53,864 bases of DNA, from the NCBI GenBank assembly GCA_947038115.1, contig CAMQVF010000004.1, positions 1 through 53,864 of the forward strand, given 5' to 3'. Below, piece by piece: positions 36,035 through 44,598 of this stretch. The notes under the pieces were generated by a model that worked only from the letters and a program-made list of their open reading frames with translations, had not been told where the DNA came from and searched no databases. Both the position numbers and the translations under genes were made by a program. Positions within the stretch are counted from its first letter, which is position 1; each line of letters opens with the position of its first letter. This DNA is from an uncultured Spirochaetia bacterium. Lineage in GTDB: Bacteria; Spirochaetota; Brachyspiria; Brachyspirales; Brachyspiraceae.

Positions 36035-36799
36035 TTACGGATTAAATCTATATTTAACACCAAATCTAGTTCCGAATCCAAATGCTATTGGCTGAAGTAG
36101 CACATCACCGTATAACGATGCTGTTACGCCAAAATTTCCAAAAAACTTAGTAAATTGAATGTCGGCAAGAAAAGATAAATGAACCTTAGCAAATTGAGGT
36201 TGTATATAATATTTATTAAGACCTTTTGCTTCATTAGTATATGCATCAGATGTAATAAAGTTTGGATTGCCAGCACTACCTATAATATTAATAGCAGGAC
36301 CAACACCGAAACTAAAATCTCTAGTTAAATGAAATCTATACATCGGGGCGATTTTAATATTTATTATACTTAATAACTGTGCTGTTTGATAAGGATTTGG
36401 TGCTGGAGCATCAGGATCAGGAATAGCATCAGGATCAACAGGAGTAGATGTAAAATCACCTGTCTGCTCATCAGTCATTATTGCCGAGCCAAAGCCTTGG
36501 TTCATCATGGCTACATCAACAAGAAGTGATACACCATGACCATAGTACTTTTTTTCAGAAGTAAGAAAAATTACATCCCAAGCAAATCCGCCAGAAAATG
36601 AGTCTACTCTCAAATTCATATTATAAGGACCTTCTCCATCAAAAGGAGTCTCCCCAACTGCAACTTCCGAATTTCCCATACCAGCATATTTAGCCAAGCC
36701 TAGATATACTGTTAAATCAAATTTAATTGGCGGTACAGCCATTATAACTTGCGACAAAGCAAAAACAAATATTACAGATAATAATGTAATTTTTTTCAT
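36035..36799 (-). CDS. outer-membrane beta-barrel-like protein with signal peptide
   Basis: 254 aa. The signal peptide MKKITLLSVIFVFALSQVIMA is cleaved near residue 21. The mature part alternates in amphipathic beta-strand fashion (FDLTVYLGLAKYAGMG, GHGVSLLVDVAM, YIQPQFAKVHLSFLADIQF, GFGTRFGVKYRF) as in 8-10-strand barrels. A Pro/Asp-rich loop (DPDAIPDPDAPAPNP) sits mid-protein, probably exposed at the surface. No specific family is recognised. RBS GGAG lies before the ATG and the promoter at 36832-36860. It is convergent with the TPR gene. Confidence 0.72.
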   Translation of the reverse strand: MKKITLLSVIFVFALSQVIMAVPPIKFDLTVYLGLAKYAGMGNSEVAVGETPFDGEGPYNMNLRVDSFSGGFAWDVIFLTSEKKYYGHGVSLLVDVAMMNQGFGSAIMTDEQTGDFTSTPVDPDAIPDPDAPAPNPYQTAQLLSIINIKIAPMYRFHLTRDFSFGVGPAINIIGSAGNPNFITSDAYTNEAKGLNKYYIQPQFAKVHLSFLADIQFTKFFGNFGVTASLYGDVLLQPIAFGFGTRFGVKYRFNP

Positions 36800-36831
36800 A
36801 GTCTAACTCCATATGTTTACGAAACGTACTA

Positions 36832-36860
36832 ATTGTACAATAACTAACAAAAATTAGCAA
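36832..36860 (-). promoter_or_regulatory. promoter for the outer-membrane protein gene
   Basis: Minus strand TTGCTA (36855-36860), 17-base spacer, TACAAT (36832-36837). Confidence 0.6.
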
Positions 36861-36912
36861 TAAAATATGTTTACAATATCGGAATAGAAGACATTAATTT
36901 TATAAATAAACA

Positions 36913-36941
36913 TTGAATTTTTTTCATATATATTTTATAAT
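36913..36941 (+). promoter_or_regulatory. promoter for pgpH-ybeY-tlyC
   Basis: TTGAAT (36913-36918), 17-base spacer, perfect TATAAT (36936-36941). Transcription would start near 36948, which rules out the upstream TTG (36944) as a start codon for the next gene. Confidence 0.7.
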
Positions 36942-36997
36942 TCTTGGCAGGTAGTATAATAAATTATGTTACCTATTTTTTTCGATTCAAGGTGACA

Positions 36998-39223
36998 ATG
37001 AAATTACTCAAACAAAAAGTACATGCAAATAATAAAAGCCCGAATATAGAAAGAATTTATAAATTAATTTTAGCATTACTAGCTTATATTATAACTTTAT
37101 TTATTATATTTGGAAATCATATAGAAAATGTTGATATACCTGTAATCGGTGAAATAGTTATGGAACCTTTCATCGTCACAAAAGATATTCAATATGAGAA
37201 TTCTTTCGAGACTAGAAAAAAAATAGAATATTCTATATCTCAAATATCTCCAATCTTTAATATGTATGATTCGGTATCTGAAAATGATAAAATGAAGATT
37301 GAAAATGTTTTTCGATTTATACGAATGTCAAAAGATGATAATATTAGTATAGAAAATATGCATTATCAATTTGTAGATCAATTTAGTATTCCTGTGAATC
37401 GCAACATATTAGCTGAAATTATTAAATCAGATTATAAAATTGACTATGAATCTAAATCGATAGAAATAATAAATAAAATATATAGTGCTGGGGTTTTATC
37501 AACAAATAGCGTAAGTAAAATAACATTGAGGTTGATGGAAAATAATGGTATTTCTATAAATCGAATTGAAAATTTAAAAGAAGAACAATATAGATCTGGA
37601 AAAGATGAAATAATATTTCTCAAAGATATAAGCACAAACATTTACAATATAGCAAAAGAAAACTATAAAGAATTACAAGAAGATGAATTGCAAGTGTTGA
37701 CATCTTTCGTTAATCTATTTGTCAGAGAAAATATTTTTTATAACTCGCTAGAAACAAGTGAACTCATAGCATACCGAATCTCTACAGTCGAGCCAGTATA
37801 TACAACTCTTAATAAGGGATACATAGTATTAAATACTGGTGAAAAACTAACAGAAGAAAAAGTTAATTTAGTAAGAACAATATACAAAGATTCAAGTGAA
37901 TATAGCATAGTAACATTTATAGGTAATTCTATTTTTATATTATTTATATTTATTTTTATGGGGTTTATTATGGTTCTAAATAAATTAGATCTATATAAAG
38001 ACACCAGAAAATATACTATTGTAATATTTGAATATTTAACAATACTACTTCTTGTCTATTTAGTGATGAATACATGGTCTAATTTCTTTAATGGATTATA
38101 TCTCCCATTATACATTTATACATTCATACCGATGTTCTCAATTATAAATGTAATGCTCGGCACAAAAAAAGAAATATCAATAGCTATAACAACATCATTA
38201 GCATTACTTATGGCTAATATTGTTGGGGCTTCTATATCAGAAACATTTACATTAATTTTAGTATCTATTTCTGCATCTATCTTCGCTAAAAAGAAAATTA
38301 AAAATAGATCTGATATCATGTGGCTTGGATTATTAATGGGACTAGCTTTTGTTCTCGCAAGTATAATTAATGGCATATCATCAGGAAATATAGAAATAAC
38401 ATATCATACATTAATTTTGTCATTACTCGCTGGTATTATACAATCATTAATAGTTATGATTTCTTTACCTCTATACGAAGATATCTTAGGTTATGCCACA
38501 GTATTCAAGCTTCAAGAATTGGCAAATTTAAATAATCCATTACTTAGAGAATTACAAAGGAAAGCACCGGGTACATATCATCACTCAATAGCTTTGGGTT
38601 CTCTAGTTGAAACTATTGCTAAAGAAATTGGCGAAAATTCTCAACTAGCCTGCGTAAGTGGTTATTATCATGATATTGGTAAAATGGAAAACCCTTCATT
38701 CTTTATAGAAAATACAACAAGGCTTGAAAATAGACATAATGGACTTAGACCAACCATATCAGCAGCAATAATAAAATCACATGTAAAATCTGGTGTTGAA
38801 ATAGCTAAAAGAAATAAATTACCTAAAGAACTTATAAATGCAATACTAGAACATCATGGCACAAGCTTTATTAGATACTTTTATTATTTAGCAGTTCGAG
38901 AAAATCCTGACACTGACAAGTCATTATTTCAATATCCAGGCCCTCGCCCACAGTCGAAAATAACTGGAATTATAATGATAATCGATTCGATAGAAGCAGC
39001 TAGCCGAACTTTGGAATCTCCTAAAAAAGAAGAAATCCAATTATTAATCGAAAGTATATTGAATGAGAAAATTGTCGAAGGCGAACTAAGTGAAAGCGGA
39101 CTCACACTTAAAGATATAGGGATTATTAAAAAAATAGCATTTAGACAAGTAATTACTGCTTTCCATGAAAGAGTTAAATATCCAGATATTATAGATAAAC
39201 AAGGTAGACTAAAAGCTAAATGA
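36998..39223 (+). CDS. pgpH: 7TM-HD cyclic-di-AMP phosphodiesterase (PgpH-type)
   Basis: 741 aa from ATG 36998, chosen because AAGGTG lies five bases upstream and the promoter start point lies after the longer TTG reading. Domains: one N-terminal span (LILALLAYIITLFIIF), a large extracytoplasmic 7TMR-HDED domain (about 75-290), seven membrane spans (about 300-480), then a cytoplasmic HD domain. The last has APGTYHHSIALGSLVETIAKEIG, YYHDIGKM with the metal-binding HD pair, AIIKSHVKSGVEIAK and ILEHHGTSFIRYFYYLA. It hydrolyses c-di-AMP to pApA and is classically sited upstream of ybeY, as here (4-base ATGA overlap). Confidence 0.94.
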   Translation: MKLLKQKVHANNKSPNIERIYKLILALLAYIITLFIIFGNHIENVDIPVIGEIVMEPFIVTKDIQYENSFETRKKIEYSISQISPIFNMYDSVSENDKMKIENVFRFIRMSKDDNISIENMHYQFVDQFSIPVNRNILAEIIKSDYKIDYESKSIEIINKIYSAGVLSTNSVSKITLRLMENNGISINRIENLKEEQYRSGKDEIIFLKDISTNIYNIAKENYKELQEDELQVLTSFVNLFVRENIFYNSLETSELIAYRISTVEPVYTTLNKGYIVLNTGEKLTEEKVNLVRTIYKDSSEYSIVTFIGNSIFILFIFIFMGFIMVLNKLDLYKDTRKYTIVIFEYLTILLLVYLVMNTWSNFFNGLYLPLYIYTFIPMFSIINVMLGTKKEISIAITTSLALLMANIVGASISETFTLILVSISASIFAKKKIKNRSDIMWLGLLMGLAFVLASIINGISSGNIEITYHTLILSLLAGIIQSLIVMISLPLYEDILGYATVFKLQELANLNNPLLRELQRKAPGTYHHSIALGSLVETIAKEIGENSQLACVSGYYHDIGKMENPSFFIENTTRLENRHNGLRPTISAAIIKSHVKSGVEIAKRNKLPKELINAILEHHGTSFIRYFYYLAVRENPDTDKSLFQYPGPRPQSKITGIIMIIDSIEAASRTLESPKKEEIQLLIESILNEKIVEGELSESGLTLKDIGIIKKIAFRQVITAFHERVKYPDIIDKQGRLKAK

Positions 39224-39654
39224 ACAAAATAGCAGCAATTAATAATACAGAGCATGAAATTAATATTAAACGTTATAGATATTTTTTAAGAAAATCACTC
39301 ATTGTGGCAGAAGTATCTGGAGTTATAAATTTAGTATTTGTTAGTAATGAAGAAATACTTAATCTAAATAAAGAATATAGAAATAAAGATAAAACAACTG
39401 ATGTACTCACATTTATTATCGATGAAAACCCATTTACAGCAGATATAATTATATCTTATGATTGGGTTTTGGAAAGTTATAAAACTGAAAAAATAAAAAA
39501 AGAAATCTATAAATTAATAATACATTCGATTTTACACCTAAAAGGAATACACCATACATATACAAAAAAATCGCTTCTAGCAAATAGAGAAAAGATGAGA
39601 GAACTTTACGTAAAAGTTATGAAATATATAAAAAACAAAAAATTAGAGGATTAA
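39220..39654 (+). CDS. ybeY: endoribonuclease YbeY (rRNA maturation factor)
   Basis: 144 aa. LNKEYRNKDKTTDVLTFII contains the conserved Arg and the TDVLSF-type strand. The zinc motif is HSILHLKGIHH, equivalent to HGxLHLxGxDH, with the third ligand His intact and His in place of the usual Asp. It is a metallo-RNase for 16S rRNA 3'-end maturation and ribosome quality control. Start overlaps the pgpH stop by four bases, implying translational coupling. tlyC follows after three bases. Confidence 0.94.
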   Translation: MNKIAAINNTEHEINIKRYRYFLRKSLIVAEVSGVINLVFVSNEEILNLNKEYRNKDKTTDVLTFIIDENPFTADIIISYDWVLESYKTEKIKKEIYKLIIHSILHLKGIHHTYTKKSLLANREKMRELYVKVMKYIKNKKLED

Positions 39655-39657
39655 AGT

Positions 39658-40473
39658 ATGTCTATAAAAAAGCTATTTGGCAAAAAATCAAAAAATGTTC
39701 ACCGGACGAATTTTATCGATCTCACTAGTCTTAAAGAAGAAGAGAGAGAGATTATAACAAATACGATGGCGTTAAATTCAAAAACTTTAAGAGAAATAAT
39801 AATACCACGTGTTGATGTCGTGATGATAGCTTTAGACACTCCTTATGACAAAATTATAAAAATATTTAACAAAGAAAGAAACTCACGTATTCCTGTATAC
39901 AAAGAAGATATTGACGACATCGTTGGTGTGCTACATGTAAAAGATTTACTTGACGTTGATGAAAAAAACTTCTCATTAAAACGTTGCATGCATAAGCCCT
40001 ACTTCGTACCTATCTCTGTATCTTTATTAGAACTACTAAGAAACTTTAGAGAAAAGCAAGTTCAGATAGCTATGGTCGTTGATGAATACGGCGGATTTTG
40101 TGGCATCATATCAATGGAAGATGTCTTAGAACAGATTGTAGGTGACATTAAAGACGAGTTCGATGAAGATGATACAAGTATTAAGGAAACTGATGACGGA
40201 ACGTTCCTAGTGGATGCTAGGCTTAAAATAGAGGCATTCAATACTCATATGAAAGATACTTTAATCCCTGATGATGACGCTGACACTGTTGGAGGATTTT
40301 TATTTGTACATTTAGGAAGACTTCCAAAAAGAAATGAAGGCATAGTTTATAAAAATTATAAATTTACCGTTGTAAGAAAAAGTGGAAATATCGTAAATAA
40401 AATTAGAGTAGAAAAAATTACTAAATCAACAAAAAACAAAGAAACTGTTGTAATAACAGATGATGTGAAATAA
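39658..40473 (+). CDS. tlyC: TlyC/CorC-type CBS-domain protein
   Basis: 271 aa, about the size of Brachyspira hyodysenteriae TlyC (described as haemolysin C). SLKEEEREIITNTMALNSKTLREIIIPRVDVVMIALDTP leads to two CBS repeats (IFNKERNSRIPVYKEDIDDIVGVLHVKDLL; MVVDEYGGFCGIISMEDVLEQIVGDIKDEFD). A CorC_HlyC C-terminal domain follows (FLVDARLKIEAFNTH, DADTVGGFLFVHLGRLPKRNEGI). It has no membrane span, unlike full-length CNNM/CorB proteins. The haemolysin label is historical; the CorC family is tied to Mg/Co handling, and the ybeY-corC pairing is widespread. Confidence 0.92.
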   Translation: MSIKKLFGKKSKNVHRTNFIDLTSLKEEEREIITNTMALNSKTLREIIIPRVDVVMIALDTPYDKIIKIFNKERNSRIPVYKEDIDDIVGVLHVKDLLDVDEKNFSLKRCMHKPYFVPISVSLLELLRNFREKQVQIAMVVDEYGGFCGIISMEDVLEQIVGDIKDEFDEDDTSIKETDDGTFLVDARLKIEAFNTHMKDTLIPDDDADTVGGFLFVHLGRLPKRNEGIVYKNYKFTVVRKSGNIVNKIRVEKITKSTKNKETVVITDDVK

Positions 40474-40474
40474 A

Positions 40475-41311
40475 TTAATCTCTTCGAAAATTCTGATAAA
40501 TAAATCTAAACGGTATATATATTCTACCATTCTCCGCATAATCTCTCCAAAGTCCCGCTGGTGGGGGCTTTAACTTGCCAGAGTATTCGATGGCTTTTTC
40601 AGCAGAAGAATCTAAAGATATTTGCTCTTTAGATGATTTTTGTAAAAACTTCTCAAAAGCTATATTCCCATCCTCATCTATAGAAAGTAAAACCTCAACC
40701 TCATCAGTTCTTATTAATCCCAAAAAATGCGCTTGATTAGGAATTGTATTCATCCATGACGAACGAATAGCATTCACTAAACTATAAAAATACCAAAAAT
40801 ATTCCTGCGCTTTTGTCCCTAATTGAATAGCACCAGTCTCGCTAGAAAGTACCACTGCCCTATCAGCACCTTCATCAAAAGTAGCTGGTATTTTATTTTC
40901 AGGTCTTTGTGGAGTGCTAGTTTCGCTTGGTTCATATGTTTCGATTTCTGTTTGATTATTATCTTCTCTGCTTTTAGAAAAACTTTCAAAAAGAGAGTTA
41001 AGTGAATATGTAGAATCTTCTGTAATAAAAATATCAGGCTTTACATTCTCTAAACCTTTTTGTATTACGTTTTTATCAGAAGCAAATATACTTTCTTGAT
41101 CTTCTATTATTTCTTCTTCTACGTCAGGAGTCTCAACTAGAAAAATATAATCATCAGGCTTTATTTCTTGTTTGGCTATAATTTTATTGTCAAAAAATGC
41201 AGATAAAACATCTGACTGGATTAATACAAATAAAAGTATAAATATATGACATATAAAAGAGAAAACAGTTGAAAATATTGCGTCTCTTTCTTTTCTAATA
41301 ATATTTTTCAT
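40475..41311 (-). CDS. TonB-like energy-transducer protein
   Basis: 278 aa. A short basic N-terminus (IIRKERDA) precedes a single span SFICHIFILLFVLIQSDVLS. An acidic, Ser/Thr/Pro-rich spacer follows (about 60-155), then a C-terminal domain of TonB type: SSWMNTIPNQAHFLG, VEVLLSIDEDGNIAFEKFLQKSS, SLDSSAEKAIEYSGKLKPPPAGL, ending in a hydrophobic strand IYIPFRFIYQ. This matches the 'saLDeaalrAVrkAsPFPPlP' region of TonB_C proteins. It would couple the proton motive force to an outer-membrane receptor or act as a related envelope linker. No exbB/exbD is adjacent. It is convergent with tlyC, one base apart. Confidence 0.75.
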   Translation of the reverse strand: MKNIIRKERDAIFSTVFSFICHIFILLFVLIQSDVLSAFFDNKIIAKQEIKPDDYIFLVETPDVEEEIIEDQESIFASDKNVIQKGLENVKPDIFITEDSTYSLNSLFESFSKSREDNNQTEIETYEPSETSTPQRPENKIPATFDEGADRAVVLSSETGAIQLGTKAQEYFWYFYSLVNAIRSSWMNTIPNQAHFLGLIRTDEVEVLLSIDEDGNIAFEKFLQKSSKEQISLDSSAEKAIEYSGKLKPPPAGLWRDYAENGRIYIPFRFIYQNFRRD

Positions 41312-41359
41312 TAACTATATTTTATAACAAATAACTTTTTTTACAACACCATTATTAAA

Positions 41360-41375
41360 TGTTTCACATGAAACA
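41360..41375. promoter_or_regulatory. parS-like ParB-binding site
   Basis: TGTTTCACATGAAACA: 15 of 16 bases match the broadly conserved chromosomal parS TGTTTCACGTGAAACA, with both 7-base arms perfect. It is intergenic, between the TonB-like gene start and a terminator, and about 6 kb from the DnaA-box region at 47.3-47.8 kb. Confidence 0.65.
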
Positions 41376-41385
41376 ATTTAAAAAT

Positions 41386-41424
41386 AAAAAGCCCAAATCT
41401 CGGTTAAGAGACTTGAGCTTTTTT
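41386..41424 (-). terminator. terminator of lipoprotein gene A
   Basis: Minus strand GCTCAAGTCTC, loop TTAACC, GAGATTTGGGC (11 bp with two G-T pairs), followed by TTTTT. Near-identical to the terminator at 42988-43021. Confidence 0.92.
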
Positions 41425-41460
41425 CAAATCAAAACTAACTAATATCTAATTACTTCAATA

Positions 41461-42837
41461 CTATTCAACAGGCACAGTATCAAGAAGTAAGAAAGGAACT
41501 TTCATTGTCGCATAATCAGCATTTTTCAAACTAGGTCCATTTACATTATCAGCTCCAAAATCCGTACTAATAGTAGGAGGATTAGCTTCATTTGCTGTAC
41601 CAAATACATTTTTGTATCCTGGGAAATCAACACTATTAGCATATCCGTCAAATATCGCGTCTAAACCTGAAGATGCTGGGAATTCTAAAAGAACAACCGC
41701 TTGATCTTTCTTTGTGTCTCCAGTTCCAACTGTAGCCATATTGTTATGTTTATGAATAGAATCAGCAACAACAGTTATAAGCATAGTAGTATCTCCTCTG
41801 AAAATAACTTGCTTACCTAAAGGTGAAGAGTTATTCAAAACAGAAGTTGCTGTAGTTACTCCGTCTCCATCAGCTAAAACCAAACTATAATTTGGAGTTG
41901 CTGAAGCTCCAGCAGTTGGAAATGCTGTACCTGACTGTCCTTTATCAGAAGGAGCATAACCAAATAATATATGCTTATTAAGTGCTACTCTAAATGAGTA
42001 TATAGCATCATATTCGCTCTCGTAGCTTAGTGAACCTAAACTTATCCATGCCCAAGCTCTTCTCTGTGGTGATTTTCCACCTAAAGGGTTACCAAGAGAC
42101 TCTGCTCCCGCATTTATTCCTTCATAAGTAAAAACTTCAGTAGCATTACCTGCAAAATTAAAAGATCCGCCTCTTGCTGGCACACCTGAAGCCTCAGCAC
42201 TTTTTTCAGTATATCCAATAGTAAAGAACTTAGCTGATAATGATATATCTCCAATTTGAGGATTTGCACCCAAATTTCCACCATTATAGTCAGTTACAGC
42301 TTCAAATGCACCCGCCTGGTTTACGCCACCTACAGCTTTTGGTGATTTAGCTAAACGTCCAAGCCAAGAAATTTTTACTCTTTCTTCTCCATCAGAACCA
42401 GCATCTTTGTAAATAACTTTACGTGGATCCCAATTCTTAAAACGCTTACCTTCTTTTGCTATAGCTTCATTGATAGCTGCTTGAGCACCTAGCTCTGAAG
42501 AAGCATAACCAATATTATTATCTTTACCAATAAATAAAGCTATAAAAGTACCTTGCTCACTCGGAGTACTATTTTCGTTATTACCAACAGCACCTAAAAG
42601 AACTTTATTGTGAAAATCAGCAAGATCAACAACTAATTTTGAATCTGCCCACTGAGCTGCAAGTTCGCTATCGCTCTTTTTGTAAAATCCACTCAATGCT
42701 GTCGTAATCTCCGCATCCGTTCCACCAATTTCTGGAACTGTAACGTCAGGTCTAGCATCCTGAATACCAGGTTCGTCTCCTCCACATGAAATGGCAAAAA
42801 CAGCTAACACAAGGCTTAAAAACATAAATTTTTTCAT
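41461..42837 (-). CDS. lipoprotein A of a tandem duplicated pair
   Basis: 458 aa. The signal peptide MKKFMFLSLVLAVFAISCGG has lipobox Cys18. The mature protein is Gly/Ala/Ser-rich, poor in Lys-Ile runs, predicted mostly beta, and exported. No known domain is recognised. Blocks shared with the neighbour at 43053-44411 include VPEIGG, the ITTALSGFYKK/VFYKK stretch, FIALFIGKDNNIGYA, NWDPRKVIYKDA, QRRAWAWISLG, LFGYAPSDKGQS and FPGYKNVFGTANEA. RBS GGGGAT lies before the ATG. It has its own TTGACT-16-TATATT promoter and terminator, so it is a separate transcription unit. Probably a surface or periplasmic lipoprotein. Confidence 0.88.
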   Translation of the reverse strand: MKKFMFLSLVLAVFAISCGGDEPGIQDARPDVTVPEIGGTDAEITTALSGFYKKSDSELAAQWADSKLVVDLADFHNKVLLGAVGNNENSTPSEQGTFIALFIGKDNNIGYASSELGAQAAINEAIAKEGKRFKNWDPRKVIYKDAGSDGEERVKISWLGRLAKSPKAVGGVNQAGAFEAVTDYNGGNLGANPQIGDISLSAKFFTIGYTEKSAEASGVPARGGSFNFAGNATEVFTYEGINAGAESLGNPLGGKSPQRRAWAWISLGSLSYESEYDAIYSFRVALNKHILFGYAPSDKGQSGTAFPTAGASATPNYSLVLADGDGVTTATSVLNNSSPLGKQVIFRGDTTMLITVVADSIHKHNNMATVGTGDTKKDQAVVLLEFPASSGLDAIFDGYANSVDFPGYKNVFGTANEANPPTISTDFGADNVNGPSLKNADYATMKVPFLLLDTVPVE

Positions 42838-42876
42838 AAAATATATCCCCTTTTTTTTATTTCCTTCTATACATTA

Positions 42877-42904
42877 AATATAATATATTAAACCATAAAG
42901 TCAA
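42877..42904 (-). promoter_or_regulatory. promoter of lipoprotein gene A
   Basis: Minus strand TTGACT (42899-42904), 16-base spacer, TATATT (42877-42882). Same architecture as the promoter of gene B. Confidence 0.65.
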
Positions 42905-42987
42905 ATTTTATTTATCATTTATTATATAAAACTAAACTTATATTGCTAATTATATCGGAATATCTTTTATATATAGTCAACAAAAAA

Positions 42988-43021
42988 GAAGCCCAAATCT
43001 CGATTAAGAGACTTGAGCTTC
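42988..43021 (-). terminator. terminator of lipoprotein gene B
   Basis: Minus strand GAAGCTCAAGTCTC, loop TTAATC, GAGATTTGGGCTTC (14 bp), then TTTTTTG. Confidence 0.93.
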
Positions 43022-43052
43022 TTCAAATTTAAAACTAATTACTTTAATACTA

Positions 43053-44411
43053 TTATTTTACTTCAGTATCAAGAAGCAAGAAAGGAACTTTCATTGTCTC
43101 GTAAGTAGGATTTACTAAACTAACTCCATTAACATCACCTTTTCCAAAATCCGGACTAATAGCAGGAGGAGCAGCTTCAGTTGCTGTACCAAATACATTT
43201 TTGTATCCTGGGAAATCAGTAGCATTACCATATCCATCATAAATAGCGTCTAAAGCTGAAAATGCTGGGAACTCTAAAAGAACAACTTTTTGCTTTGTTT
43301 TAGCTTCGCCAACTTCAGCATCAGTCTTATTAATATAAGCAGCATCAGCAACAACTGTTGTAAGCATAATTATACGTGTATTAGCATTATTTATATCATG
43401 ACCCTCTGATTGTCTAAAAATAATTTGTTTACCTAAAGGACTAGTATTATTAATAGTTTTATCTGCAGAAGCATCAGATAAAATAATTTGAGGCGCTCCA
43501 GATCCAGTGAATGGGAATGCTGTCTTTGACTGACCGGCACCAGAAGGAGCATAACCAAATAGTGTTCCTTCTGTAGATATTACTACAAAGTGATATCTCG
43601 CATCATACTCTGTACCTTGTACAGCGCCGTTTCCTACCCAAGCCCAAGCTCTTCTTTGTCCAGACACTCCGCCTGCTGGGTTTCCTGTAGCATCAGCATC
43701 ACCAGCAGCTGTAACTCCCTCATAAACAAAAGATGTTATAGTAGATCTACCAATAATCGCTGCTTGACCTGGTCTTGGAGTAGCAGTAGTTCCATCTACA
43801 CCTGTTACAAACGGGATAATTGCATAAACAGCTTTTGAGGCTAATTTACCACCTGAAAGCTCTTTATTAACTCCTAACTCACCATTGTCAAATACCTCTA
43901 TAGGAGAAAAAGATCCATTAGGACCATTCGGTCCAGCAACACGTGAAAGCCAAGCTATTTTTGCTCTATTAGCATCTTTATAAATAGCTTTACGTGGATC
44001 CCAACTTGTTAAAAAACTATCTTTTTTGGCTACTGCTTTAGTGATAGCGTCTTTAGCATCACCAGAAGTAGCATAACCAATATTGTTATCTGCTCCAATA
44101 AATAAAGCTATAAAAGTATCTTGTACACTAGGATCACTATCTTGGTTATTACCAACAACACCCAAAAGAATTTTGTTGTGAAACTGAGAAGGCTCAACAA
44201 CTAAGTCTGACTTATCGCCTGCCCATTGATCTGCAAGTTCGTTATTGTTCTTTTTGTAAAATACATTCAATGCTGTAGTAATCTCTGCATTATCTCCACC
44301 AATTTCTGGAATTACAACGTCAGGTCTTGTTGTATCAACACCCGGTTCGTCTACTCCACATGAAATGGCAAAAACAGCTAACACAAGGCTTAAAAACATA
44401 AATTTTTTCAT
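43053..44411 (-). CDS. lipoprotein B of a tandem duplicated pair
   Basis: 452 aa, with a signal peptide and lipobox (MKKFMFLSLVLAVFAISCG) identical in its first 19 residues to gene A. The paralogue shares the ordered blocks FHNKILLGVVGNNQDS, FIALFIGADNNIGYAT, WDPRKAIYKDA, RRAWAWVGNG, LFGYAPSGAGQSKTAFP, VVLLEFPAFSALDAIYDGYG and FPGYKNVFGTATEA. The loops between differ in length and sequence (for example the region around residues 190-235). RBS GGAG lies before the ATG, with its own promoter and terminator. The pattern of conserved core and divergent loops suits exposed lipoproteins, but function is unknown. Confidence 0.88.
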   Translation of the reverse strand: MKKFMFLSLVLAVFAISCGVDEPGVDTTRPDVVIPEIGGDNAEITTALNVFYKKNNNELADQWAGDKSDLVVEPSQFHNKILLGVVGNNQDSDPSVQDTFIALFIGADNNIGYATSGDAKDAITKAVAKKDSFLTSWDPRKAIYKDANRAKIAWLSRVAGPNGPNGSFSPIEVFDNGELGVNKELSGGKLASKAVYAIIPFVTGVDGTTATPRPGQAAIIGRSTITSFVYEGVTAAGDADATGNPAGGVSGQRRAWAWVGNGAVQGTEYDARYHFVVISTEGTLFGYAPSGAGQSKTAFPFTGSGAPQIILSDASADKTINNTSPLGKQIIFRQSEGHDINNANTRIIMLTTVVADAAYINKTDAEVGEAKTKQKVVLLEFPAFSALDAIYDGYGNATDFPGYKNVFGTATEAAPPAISPDFGKGDVNGVSLVNPTYETMKVPFLLLDTEVK

Positions 44412-44444
44412 AAACTATATCTCCATTTTATTTTCTTTCCATAC

Positions 44445-44472
44445 AATATAATATAATAAATAATAAAGTCAA
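44445..44472 (-). promoter_or_regulatory. promoter of lipoprotein gene B
   Basis: Minus strand TTGACT (44467-44472), 16-base spacer, TATATT (44445-44450). Confidence 0.65.
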
Positions 44473-44539
44473 TTTTTTTTTATCCCTTTTCATAAAAAAA
44501 TACCTTATAAGTAAGAATACCTAAATGATTCATAAGTTA

Positions 44540-44567
44540 TTGACATTTTATTAAAATATATTAGTAT
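44540..44567 (+). promoter_or_regulatory. promoter for rsmI
   Basis: Perfect TTGACA (44540-44545), 16-base spacer, TAGTAT (44562-44567), with AGG close to the ATG at 44599. Confidence 0.55.
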
Positions 44568-44598
44568 GTAAACATAATATTTAAAATTAGGTAAAAAA

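Noticed and set aside
36944-36997. 18-codon N-terminal extension of PgpH from a TTG start
   Set aside because: The TTG lies before the predicted transcription start of the TTGAAT-17-TATAAT promoter and has no RBS; ATG 36998 has AAGGTG.
43590-43838. 82-codon Ser/Cys/Tyr-rich open frame opposite lipoprotein gene B
   Set aside because: Low-complexity antisense reading of a gene with signal peptide, promoter and terminator; no RBS.
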